Source: Candidatus Accumulibacter proximus
GTDB taxonomy: Bacteria > Pseudomonadota > Gammaproteobacteria > Burkholderiales > Rhodocyclaceae
DNA: 64,000 nt
NCBI GenBank assembly: GCA_016709675.1
Contig: JADJMH010000006.1
Span: forward strand, 124,001-188,000
Reading direction: 5' to 3'
Made by a program: the position numbers and the translations under genes. Of the stretch, positions 52,780 to 61,284 are shown one piece after another; position 1 is the first letter of the stretch; every line of letters starts with the position of its first letter. The notes beneath the pieces were generated by a model. It saw nothing but the letters and a program-made list of their open reading frames with translations, did no database searches and was not told where the DNA came from.

Positions 52780-54712
52780 TGACTGACCCCAAAAAACCCA
52801 AACTTCATGAGTTTCAGCACGCGGTAGCCCACGCTACCACGCCAACTACGATCGAGACTTTCTTGGCCAGAGAGCGCGACCAAGACTTGCTGCGATTCAT
52901 CACATGCGGAAGCGTGGACGATGGCAAGAGCACACTGATCGGCCGTTTGCTGTGGGAATCACAACAGCTTTTTGACGATCAGTTGGCAGCCTTGCACGTC
53001 GACTCAAAAAAACATTGCACTCAAGGCGGCGGAATCGATTTTGCTTTACTAGTAGATGGTCTCGCGGCAGAGCGTGAGCAAGGAATAACGATAGACGTTG
53101 CGTATCGCTTCTTTGGAACAGCCAAGAGAAAGTTCATCGCGGCCGACACCCCGGGGCATGAGCAATACACCCGCAATATGGTCACGGGAGCCTCCACCGC
53201 CGATGTGGCTGTGATATTGATCGATGCGCGTAATGGCCTGCTAGCACAGACTCGGCGGCACACCTTTTTGGCTTCGCTGGTGGGTATTCGTCATGTATTG
53301 CTGGCCATCAACAAGATGGACCTAGTCTCGTACAAGGCTGAGGTCTACCAAAATATCAACGAAGTATTCAACGCTTTTGCCAAAGAGTTGAGGTTTGAAT
53401 CAGCAACAGCCATTCCTCTGAGTGCGCTGAAGGGCGACAACATAACCGAGCGCTCTGCCCACACGCCTTGGTACAGCGGCCCAACGCTATTAGGTTATCT
53501 CGAAACCATACCACTATCTCGAGCAGTCAGCCAGCGTCCAGTGTTTCCAGTGCAATGGGTTAACCGCCCGAACGCCGATTTCCGCGGTTTTGCTGGCACC
53601 ATTGTAGAAGGCCAATTAAAGGTGGGGGATGAAATACGGGTAACCGCCTCCGGCCAAAAAACCAGGATTGCGGAAATCATCACCTTTAATGGAAACCTAG
53701 CGCTCGCGCAAGCAGGTGATCCCGTAACCCTGCGACTCGATAAAGCAATTGACGCCTCCCGTGGTGATATTTTCTCATTAAGCCAGCAACCACTGGAAAT
53801 GACAGATCAATTCGAAGCCACGCTAGTCTGGATGAGCGAAGAAGCCGGAATACCGGGGCGAACCTACGAGTTGAAACTTGCCACCCAAAGTGCCGGCATC
53901 TCGATCACCTCCATCAAACACAAGATAAATATCAATACCTTAGCCCACGAACCCTCCAAGGTACTGAGCCTAAACGATATTGCGGTCTGCAATTTGGCAT
54001 GCAGCAAACCAGTGGTGTGCGATAGCTACACGCACTCGAATCCGTTAGGCGCTTTCATCCTAATTGACCGCTTTTCCCATGGCACTGTCGCTGGCGGGAT
54101 GATCCGCCACAGTCTTCGCCGTGCGCACAACATTCATAAACAGGCACTTACCATCACACGTGAAGACCGCGAAGGCCTTAACGGACACAAGGGTAAGGTA
54201 ATCTGGTTCACGGGTCTTTCCGGTTCCGGCAAGTCGACCATTGCGAACGCACTTGAAAAAAACTACACAGGGAAGGCAAGCGTACCTACATCTTGGATGG
54301 CGATAACATCCGGCAAGGCCTGAACAAGGATCTTGGCTTCACCGATGCGGACCGCGTAGAAAACATCCGTCGTATTGCCGAAGTCGCGAAGTTGATGATG
54401 GATGCCGGCATGATAGTAATCACCGCCTTTATTTCGCCTTTCAGGCGCGAAAGGCAATTGGCGAGAGAACTTGTTGGCGATGAAAATTTCGTCGAGGTCT
54501 TTGTCGATACACCGTTAGATATATGTGAGCAGCGCGACCCGAAAGGGCTCTACAGGAAAGCCAGAATTGGACAGATACCGAATATGACTGGGATTAATAG
54601 CCCCTATGAAGCACCCGAGCAACCTGACCTGACTGTTCACACAACGAATCAATCTGAGACCACTGCCGTTGAGAGTTTACGGAACTCTCTAGAAGAGCGT
54701 GGGCTCCTGTAA
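52779..54712 (+). CDS. cysN: CysN-CysC fusion (ATP sulfurylase GTPase plus APS kinase), frameshifted
   Basis: The first 480 residues are CysN, an EF-Tu-like GTPase with GSVDDGKSTLIGRL, DTPGHEQYTRN and NKMDL. APS kinase follows, with P-loop FTGLSGSGKST near residue 480. After ALEK the frame must shift by one base to continue as LDGDNIRQGLNKDLGFTDAD to the stop at 54712. The shift is at a run of seven A (54256-54262); eight would restore the frame. As read, the CysN part would be intact and the kinase cut. The product pair makes PAPS, the donor for the sulfotransferase gene that faces it. Confidence 0.88.
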
Positions 54713-54771
54713 AGATTGTTTTAATCAATGCTGCTTCCAATCAACTGCCGAAATCACAGCAACATATATTC

Positions 54772-55755
54772 CTAGCTTTCATTCAGATCTGATACTGCAG
54801 CCTCGAGACGAGCCTTGATGTCTTCGGGAAGCTTAGGGCAACCTGCTGGCGTGAAAGGTTCAGCAATGCCCAGTGGTACGATAGCTACTCCTAGTTCCTC
54901 AATGGCTCCACACACATCAAGCAGCAGATTGTTTGGATCTCGACAGAATTGCTCATAATCAACTCTAATTGAGAGTGCCGCAGAAGCGTCTAGTTCCTCA
55001 TCGACCTCTCTTCGACAGTCCAGAATTTGTGCAACAACTTGCCTAACAGGGTCTTTCGGTAGACGGTCAAAAGTAGACGGTTTCAACGACCACCAAATGT
55101 CGTAGGAGCCATAGCGTTCAAAGCGAGACTTTAGAATGGAGGCCGCGGTATCGCGAACACTCCGCGAGATGTGAAGGAAGATGGAGTTTGGGTGCACCTG
55201 GCGAAGTAGTGATGCTTGAAACCCGCAAATAACGTTCTTGAACACCATTGGTGTCCCAAACGCGCCAAGGAGATCCACACGCAGCGCCTTGCGCAGGCCT
55301 TCGACGTCAACCTCTTCAAGTTCGATGGCTGTCAAGTGATGGGTCTGCGCGGTATCAAGGCTGAGCCAGTGCCGCCAGAAATAGCCATATTCATGCGGTC
55401 CAGCAAGATCGCCAGTGACTCCATGGTGAGACCGGAAATCTATAGATCGTCGCGCATCGTCGCCCAGCATGATCTGAGACAACCGCACGCCCACACTTGG
55501 TGCCATCCAAAACCTGGCGATAAAATTATTGACGTATCCAACCGGCAGAAAGCGGCTGAGGACTTGTGACAACAAGGTCGTTCCTGACCGAGGCGCCCCG
55601 ACGATATAGACTATTGGGAGATCAGCTCTCTCCTCAACATCTCGGAGATGACTGAATGGCTCAAGGTAATAATTTAACGCGGACAGAAAACTCTCATCGC
55701 TCGCAGATTTGGCCAGACCGGGAAGGCGTTTGCCCTGTTCATGGGGATCATTCAT
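54772..55755 (-). CDS. Sulfotransferase family protein
   Basis: A 327-residue PAPS-dependent sulfotransferase-like protein. The 5'-phosphosulphate loop is VYIVGAPRSGTTLLSQVL near residue 50, and the 3'-phosphate motif lies in IFLHISRSVRDTAASIL near 190. It most likely sulphates the polysaccharide or a lipid-linked precursor, since cysD and cysNC that supply PAPS end 60 bases away on the other strand. The ATG at 55755 overlaps the FemAB-like stop by four bases. Confidence 0.85.
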   Translation of the reverse strand: MNDPHEQGKRLPGLAKSASDESFLSALNYYLEPFSHLRDVEERADLPIVYIVGAPRSGTTLLSQVLSRFLPVGYVNNFIARFWMAPSVGVRLSQIMLGDDARRSIDFRSHHGVTGDLAGPHEYGYFWRHWLSLDTAQTHHLTAIELEEVDVEGLRKALRVDLLGAFGTPMVFKNVICGFQASLLRQVHPNSIFLHISRSVRDTAASILKSRFERYGSYDIWWSLKPSTFDRLPKDPVRQVVAQILDCRREVDEELDASAALSIRVDYEQFCRDPNNLLLDVCGAIEELGVAIVPLGIAEPFTPAGCPKLPEDIKARLEAAVSDLNES

Positions 55756-56807
55756 AGCCGGTCAAACGGATAAATGTAAAAGTAGGGAAAGGACCCAATG
55801 ATGAGGTCTCGGTCATCGCGCAATCTACGCAAATTGCTGTCGGAAATATTCACGAAGTAAGCGTAAGGGAAATCTTTTGCGCCCCACCCAGCCTTAAAGT
55901 GATGTAAAGATCTTTGTATCTCCCAAGTGCCCCCCCAGTTCCACCATCGGAAACCCCTCTGAATGGCATCGAGCATGGCATTCCAAATCAAGAAGGAGAG
56001 TGGTTGCAACGACCGATATTCCGAACAAATCACTGGCGTAAAGTATTCCACGGTATTGTTAAAATACAACAGGAGCAACGCCGCGACAGGTTTGCCGTCA
56101 AGATATGCGATTGACAGTTGCTGCCAATCTTCAGGTATACAGCGCCGCAGAGCCGAGAAGTGCTCCTTCGGCTTTGGACGACCCCCTATTGCATCCAGGT
56201 TCTCGCGGTGCACGTCATAGAGGAAGTTCCAGGCTTTGTCGTCGGAGCTCCGGGCAACCACAAAGCCTTGACGGAGCGCCTTACGAACCAGATTTCGCGT
56301 TTTTTGGGCAAACACACCTTCGAGGTTCTTCGCATCGTCTGGCCCATGCTTAGGCAACTCTGTGATTTGCCCAATCCGATGATCGACGATTCTTGGCGCC
56401 AAGCGTGACAAGTAAGTGTCCTGATAAGCGACCTCAAATGGCGAGTTGATCATTGTTGCGGAAAGGATCGATGGCGAATCGAGCGCCTTACGATACGCTT
56501 CGAGAAGCGCCGCACGCACACCGTCTCGCGCTCCGCGGGCCAAAACGCAACCACCGTGGCTACCATACCAGGGGAGGCTATTGATGACGTCGCCGATGCC
56601 ACTGACGGCCATGCGAACTTGCGGTAACGCGCCGAGCAGGTTGCCGGCTTCGTCGAGCGCGATGAGATACTCGCCCCGGCCACCCGTGGCTTCAAGCAGA
56701 AAAGCCCGGAACTCAAGCGTCGAATAGATCAGGCTTCGAGGATCCTCAAGCAATAAAGAGGCGTAGTCGGATTCGCGTTCGGTGGTAAGAGGGCTGACGA
56801 ATATCAT
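55752..56807 (-). CDS. FemAB/GNAT-like transferase (second copy)
   Basis: A 351-residue FemAB-like double-GNAT protein. It has SLPWYGSHGGCVLARGARDG in the first half, EGVFAQKTRNLVRKALRQGF near the middle (the position of LDESCRRAVRKAQ in the one at 43580), and GGTWEIQRSLHHFKAGWG near the end. The pattern is that of proteins linked to exopolysaccharide loci that may transfer acyl or aminoacyl groups. It is tightly coupled to the sulfotransferase and lies 27 bases after the kelch gene. Confidence 0.82.
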   Translation of the reverse strand: MIFVSPLTTERESDYASLLLEDPRSLIYSTLEFRAFLLEATGGRGEYLIALDEAGNLLGALPQVRMAVSGIGDVINSLPWYGSHGGCVLARGARDGVRAALLEAYRKALDSPSILSATMINSPFEVAYQDTYLSRLAPRIVDHRIGQITELPKHGPDDAKNLEGVFAQKTRNLVRKALRQGFVVARSSDDKAWNFLYDVHRENLDAIGGRPKPKEHFSALRRCIPEDWQQLSIAYLDGKPVAALLLLYFNNTVEYFTPVICSEYRSLQPLSFLIWNAMLDAIQRGFRWWNWGGTWEIQRSLHHFKAGWGAKDFPYAYFVNISDSNLRRLRDDRDLIIGSFPYFYIYPFDRL

Positions 56808-56834
56808 TCTGCCGACCGCAAACAGACAGGTCTG

Positions 56835-57944
56835 TTACCAGAAAAGAGGGTCATCTGGACGAGCCTCTGAAAGAAGACGCCAAGTAAGGGTTCGAAAATC
56901 AAAAACCCAGAAGTCGCTAACATGACCGCACAGTCCCTCGCCCCCCCAGAGGAACCAGTGATCACCAATCACCGCTGAAGAACTCTTTGCGTGATAAGCG
57001 GGAAATTCAGCGAACTTGTCGTATCGATGTGGCGTTCTATTGTCAAAGATCATCTCCCAACGATGCGTCTCGAGGTCGAAAATCCATAAGTCATTGAAGT
57101 TAACTTTTGGAAAGCGTCGCGACCTGCCACCAAACATGAACAATTTTCGCTCCCACAACGCGAAACCAGCGCAATACCTCGCTTGTGGGCCTTCCCGAGG
57201 CCCATCAGGAGAGAGCATCCTCCATGCCCCGCTGGGCTCAGCCATATCGAACTGCCAGACATCGATATGGTCGCCGGCATCAGAAAATCCGCCGCAGACA
57301 TAAACGGAACGTTTGTCCCCCGCAGACATGGACCCATAACGGATGCCAGGCCATCTTGCACCACGATAGTAGCCACTCGGTTCTTCAGCCGCAACTTCAA
57401 GCCAATTCCCGTTCGACCAGAACCATAAATCATTTAGCTTGCGCTTGCCGAGCCTATCCTCTGTATACCCACCGAACAAAAAAAGGCGGCCCCTTAGCGA
57501 CTGGACTACAGGCGTGTATCGTGGCGGGGGGCGAGAGGGATCACCAGGGGTCACGCGATTATCCTCGGAGGGCTCAAGCAAGTTCCACGTCCCAATCGCT
57601 GGATCGAAACGCCAAAAATCATTGAGAAAAGAGTACGCTTGCTGACCGCAAACATCGCCACGTAACCCTGACCCTCCCCATAGCAACAAACGATCATCTT
57701 GAGTGACAAAGCCAACACAGCGACGAGCGCCCGGCCAAGGCCCCACCCTCTGAATTTCTTGCCACTTCTGGGTAACAGTGTTGTACCTCCATAAGTCGGC
57801 GGAGACATCAAGAATTGACTCCTTCCCACTGGCTCCGACACCGCCAAAAAAATAGAGACATTCCGCTAGTGCCGTAACAGCCATCGAGCGTCTGGAAAAG
57901 AAAGGCACCGGATTCATAATGTTTCCTGAGAGGTCAAACGCCAT
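56835..57944 (-). CDS. Kelch-repeat beta-propeller protein
   Basis: A 369-residue protein made of about six kelch units. Each has a hydrophobic strand ending in two glycines (LYFFGGVG, LLLWGGSG, LFLFGGYT, VYVCGGFS, LFMFGGRS, WFLWGGEG) and a following conserved W or Y-x6-W (LWRYNTVTQKWQ, FWRFDPAIGTWN). There is no signal peptide, so it should be cytoplasmic. It stands four bases from the glycosyltransferase and 27 from the FemAB-like gene, so it belongs to this operon; its role (scaffold or sugar binding) is unknown. Confidence 0.88.
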   Translation of the reverse strand: MAFDLSGNIMNPVPFFSRRSMAVTALAECLYFFGGVGASGKESILDVSADLWRYNTVTQKWQEIQRVGPWPGARRCVGFVTQDDRLLLWGGSGLRGDVCGQQAYSFLNDFWRFDPAIGTWNLLEPSEDNRVTPGDPSRPPPRYTPVVQSLRGRLFLFGGYTEDRLGKRKLNDLWFWSNGNWLEVAAEEPSGYYRGARWPGIRYGSMSAGDKRSVYVCGGFSDAGDHIDVWQFDMAEPSGAWRMLSPDGPREGPQARYCAGFALWERKLFMFGGRSRRFPKVNFNDLWIFDLETHRWEMIFDNRTPHRYDKFAEFPAYHAKSSSAVIGDHWFLWGGEGLCGHVSDFWVFDFRTLTWRLLSEARPDDPLFW

Positions 57945-57948
57945 AAAG

Positions 57949-59910
57949 TCACTTGTAATTAGGAAAAATTGGCGCTGCTGCCAACTGCTTCTGATGGTAG
58001 GCCTGTTCTTCGGATGTCAATGGCTGTTCAAGAGGAGTATCGGCAAATGAAGGCAGCCGGCCACAAGCTACTGCGTCAAGCGACGCCTGATAGCGTGCCC
58101 CCCATTTTTCATTATCGTGAGTCTTCAAGAACCATTCCCGCAGGCCCGCGCCAACAGCCTTCGACCGATCACGATCGGCATGCAAGGCCACTAGCGAAGA
58201 GTACACCTCATCTTCGTTGTTGACGAGTTCAACGGGAGGGCATCCCTCTGGTAACAAAGCGTCGTATTGTTCCTTGTTCAGTTTCATCAATACGGGTGTT
58301 CCACAGGCCATCGCTTCCAAGGCGGTGGCTCCGTAATAGCCCAACGAGATCTGATCGATAAGACAATCGGCGGAACGTAAGTACTCTACCACTTTCCGCT
58401 TGCCGGCCACCGGGACGACAAGAACCTTATCGTGAATGCCCAGGTCTTGTAGCATTCGTTCCCATTTCTCCTTGTCTGCGCCCCAGCCTGTAGCGACCAG
58501 CCGCGCCCCCGCCGTCACGTTCGCAAAGCGGGAAAATGCGCGCAAGGCGATGTCGGAACCCTTGTAGGAAAAATCAAGACGGGAGGTCATCATTACAAAG
58601 AAATTCCCACCAGATATTCTCCTCCATTCCCCGCGGCAACTTGGTGGCCCAGGAGAATACTGCCCCCCGTCGATGAGGAGCGGCAAATAGACCAGATTTT
58701 TCAGTGCGTATCGCCGAGCAAAGGTCAGACTCCAGGGATTATTGAATGCATAAAACGCCGCTCGGGAATATGCCTCCCGTATCAATCTGCCATGAATGTC
58801 ATCCCGGGAAGCTTCATACCAAATTTCCCCTCCCATCTGACTTACCGCGTAGGGCAGGCCGGCGAGCATCGCGGCGTAGGGTATTTGAACCGCGAACGCC
58901 GAGTCGTGTTCGGCAATCCGCTTTAACCCAGGCAGCAAGAAAAAGTAGGCGCGAAACCTTTGGAAATCCAGAAAACTAACGCCCTTCGGACGATCTTCAG
59001 GACGGATATCGGAGTTCTCCGCCGCGTCGACACGATAAACGCCGTCAACCTCCGGCAGCAGCTGTCCTGCGCTCTCGAGGTCTGCCAATGTAGTCACACC
59101 ATCGGGAACGACGCCACCGTATTCCTCCCAAGCAGGCTGACTCATAAGATTCGTGTCGTGCGGGTGAACAAAGACGTCCACTCTTGCCCCACGACGGCGG
59201 AGGACTTTCGCCCGGATGTAGAGATTGTTCGCCATGTTGCCGACAAACGCGTGCGATGCTCGATGCGCTGATAGCGTCTTTGGCTGACTGAGCAGCCGAT
59301 CGAACCAAGCATCGCTGAAGCGGCGAAACTTAAGGAGGTTTTCAACGCTCAGCCATGGATGATCCCATGGCGTTGAATCGAAACTGTCCCAAGCGTTACG
59401 TGGTTCTCCTGCTGGCCACAGAAGCGATGAACGCTGAGAATCCGACAACTGCTGCCACAGCTGCGGTTGGCGGTCAGCGCCAAGATTCTCCCATAGCAGT
59501 TGCAGCCGGCCATCCCCCGCTGCAAAGAACGCAACAAGTGACGAACGCTGCTCATATGACGAGTAATCCCATAGATCTGGTTGGTGGTAAGCGCCAAGGG
59601 CCATCCAAAGTAATTGACGTTGTGTATCCGAAAAATGCTGCCACAGCTGTGGTTGGCGGCTAGCGCCAAGATTCTCCCACAGCAGTCTCAGCCGGTCATC
59701 CCGCCTTGCAAACTCCGCAATAAGTGACGAACGCTGCGCATCTGTCGAGTAATCCCATAGATTTGGTTGGTGGCGAGCGCCAAGAACCTTCCAAAGTAAT
59801 TGACGTTGTGAGTCCGACAAACGCCGCCACGCCGCTTGTTGAACACGACGTACGAGGGAAACCTGCGACGACTTAAGGTTTGATGTCGACAACACCAAGA
59901 CTCCCAACAA
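57949..59910 (-). CDS. Glycosyltransferase with N-terminal 62-residue tandem repeats
   Basis: A 653-residue protein. Residues 28-164 are tandem repeats built on LLW-x3-LGA-x2-QP-x-LW-x3-S-x2-QR. From about residue 200 a GT-B-type protein follows, with AFVGNMANNLYIRAKVL and the donor-binding motif DCLIDQISLGYYGATALEAM. It is a relative of the glycosyltransferases at 33874, 38120 and 40267. The start is a TTG at 59910, weakly supported; a start further in is possible. It heads a tight group with the kelch, FemAB-like and sulfotransferase genes. Confidence 0.8.
   Translation of the reverse strand: MLGVLVLSTSNLKSSQVSLVRRVQQAAWRRLSDSQRQLLWKVLGARHQPNLWDYSTDAQRSSLIAEFARRDDRLRLLWENLGASRQPQLWQHFSDTQRQLLWMALGAYHQPDLWDYSSYEQRSSLVAFFAAGDGRLQLLWENLGADRQPQLWQQLSDSQRSSLLWPAGEPRNAWDSFDSTPWDHPWLSVENLLKFRRFSDAWFDRLLSQPKTLSAHRASHAFVGNMANNLYIRAKVLRRRGARVDVFVHPHDTNLMSQPAWEEYGGVVPDGVTTLADLESAGQLLPEVDGVYRVDAAENSDIRPEDRPKGVSFLDFQRFRAYFFLLPGLKRIAEHDSAFAVQIPYAAMLAGLPYAVSQMGGEIWYEASRDDIHGRLIREAYSRAAFYAFNNPWSLTFARRYALKNLVYLPLLIDGGQYSPGPPSCRGEWRRISGGNFFVMMTSRLDFSYKGSDIALRAFSRFANVTAGARLVATGWGADKEKWERMLQDLGIHDKVLVVPVAGKRKVVEYLRSADCLIDQISLGYYGATALEAMACGTPVLMKLNKEQYDALLPEGCPPVELVNNEDEVYSSLVALHADRDRSKAVGAGLREWFLKTHDNEKWGARYQASLDAVACGRLPSFADTPLEQPLTSEEQAYHQKQLAAAPIFPNYK
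59419..59829 (-). repeat. Two 186-bp tandem repeats coding for LW-rich 62-residue units
   Basis: The protein encoded at 57949-59910 has two full 62-residue units (residues 38-99 and 100-161) with a partial unit before. Each unit contains two sub-repeats of LLW, LGA, QP, LW and QR. At DNA level GCGCCAAG recurs at 59477, 59591, 59663 and 59777, spaced 114, 72 and 114 bases, which shows the 186-base period. Confidence 0.9.
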
Positions 59911-60055
59911 GACCTAGAGTCAAGACTCGACCCACCCCAAGACATTTGCATGAGCGCGAAATCCCAAAAAAATCCTCTGATGGCAGTCTTTAGAGACACC
60001 TTGCTTGGCCATTGCCGAATCCGTTGACGGCGTTGCGTGTAAGCTACCCAAGCTT

Positions 60056-61093
60056 CTATTCATGGCGCTTAATCCCTTCAAAGTAGTGCTGGACATCGAT
60101 CGTCATCCTCTTAAGAATTTCAATATCGTTATCCCTAAACCAGCACTCGATTTCTTCCGGAGAATACCTGTAGGCGAACCCCGGGTGATACCAGTCAAAA
60201 TTAACGAGAGTCGAATATCGATCACCGAATTCATCGTTATAAAAACATTTGAGAAAATAGTAATATATTAACTCTTGGACATGATACTCGCCTCTCGAAA
60301 TGCCAAGCAAAGGAAGATCTGAGGCGATCACAACTTTCTCTTCGATTTTTTGAAGCGCTTTACCTAAATCGGAAAACTGTCTACAGACTTCAAAAGCAGA
60401 ATCAACGGGCATTCTTGAAACAACAGACCTCAGCGCATCATCTGAAGCTTCCCGACATATTGATTTCTTGTTATAGACAGAGATGGCAACAGTTCCCTGG
60501 GGCTTTACCATTGCACATAGCGAGGCAAATGATTTTGCCGGATCAGGCGTGTGGTGTAACGACGCTCGACACAACACATACTCAAACTTTTCCGCTATGG
60601 GCAAGGGATTAGAAATATCCCATCGGACCAATGAACCACACCGGTCAAAATCTGGGAGCTCATCTCGAATAGTATCAAGTGATCGGTGGATATCGGCGCC
60701 AACATATTGAAGATAGTTGGCGGTTTGCTCATTAATCAGTTCATTGGCAAGCCCGCCAAAACCGCAGGCTGCATCGTAAACAGACACATTCTCTCGAATT
60801 GCTCGGTCCCTTATCCTCCCAAAAAGATCATCCCACCCAAGCCTTGCGGAAGGCATGACGGATTTTACTGCTGGACGCTTCTTTATGAAATCCAGGAAGC
60901 CTAGCCCGTCTCCCCATTGATGGGAATAGTGATCTGAGGTCTGGGTTCCATTTGCCCCAAGGTAATCAATAAGATGAGCATTCCCCAAATAGGTAGAAGG
61001 GCATGCAAAACAGCACCAGGGCCGATCAGGGACTTCAGCTTTATATGCCAAAGGGCCGCCACAATTTTGACACACAAAAGTGGGAAAGGTCAT
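60056..61093 (-). CDS. SAM-dependent methyltransferase with N-terminal zinc ribbon
   Basis: A 345-residue protein. Residues 6-33 hold a CxxC...CxxC-like set (CQNCGG, WCCFACPSTY), a probable zinc ribbon. The methyltransferase core has VYDAACGFGGLANEL as motif I, YVGADIHRSL and RASLHHTPDP. The C-terminal part YYYFLKCFYNDEFG and NFDWYHPGFAYRYSPEEIEC matches the methyltransferase at 39396, so the two are paralogues. ATG 61093 was chosen. Neighbours suggest sugar or chain-end methylation. Confidence 0.85.
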   Translation of the reverse strand: MTFPTFVCQNCGGPLAYKAEVPDRPWCCFACPSTYLGNAHLIDYLGANGTQTSDHYSHQWGDGLGFLDFIKKRPAVKSVMPSARLGWDDLFGRIRDRAIRENVSVYDAACGFGGLANELINEQTANYLQYVGADIHRSLDTIRDELPDFDRCGSLVRWDISNPLPIAEKFEYVLCRASLHHTPDPAKSFASLCAMVKPQGTVAISVYNKKSICREASDDALRSVVSRMPVDSAFEVCRQFSDLGKALQKIEEKVVIASDLPLLGISRGEYHVQELIYYYFLKCFYNDEFGDRYSTLVNFDWYHPGFAYRYSPEEIECWFRDNDIEILKRMTIDVQHYFEGIKRHE

Positions 61094-61284
61094 TTGCTCA
61101 ACCTCAAAAATTACCAACAATGGCTAACAATATGTCAAATGCCTGCATTGGCTCTCAGTCGGGCCAGCGGCACATCTAGTCAAATGAAAAGACTTTCAGC
61201 ACGCGTGAATTATAAGTCCTGACTTGTCGCGTCTTCGTCATGAATATAAATCACAGCAACAACAGAGACCGCAGAGAGCATCGC

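Noticed and set aside
59419..59829. Repeats considered as a CRISPR or non-coding array
   Set aside because: The repeats keep an open reading frame with regular LLW/LGA/QP residues and no spacers, so they are protein repeats.
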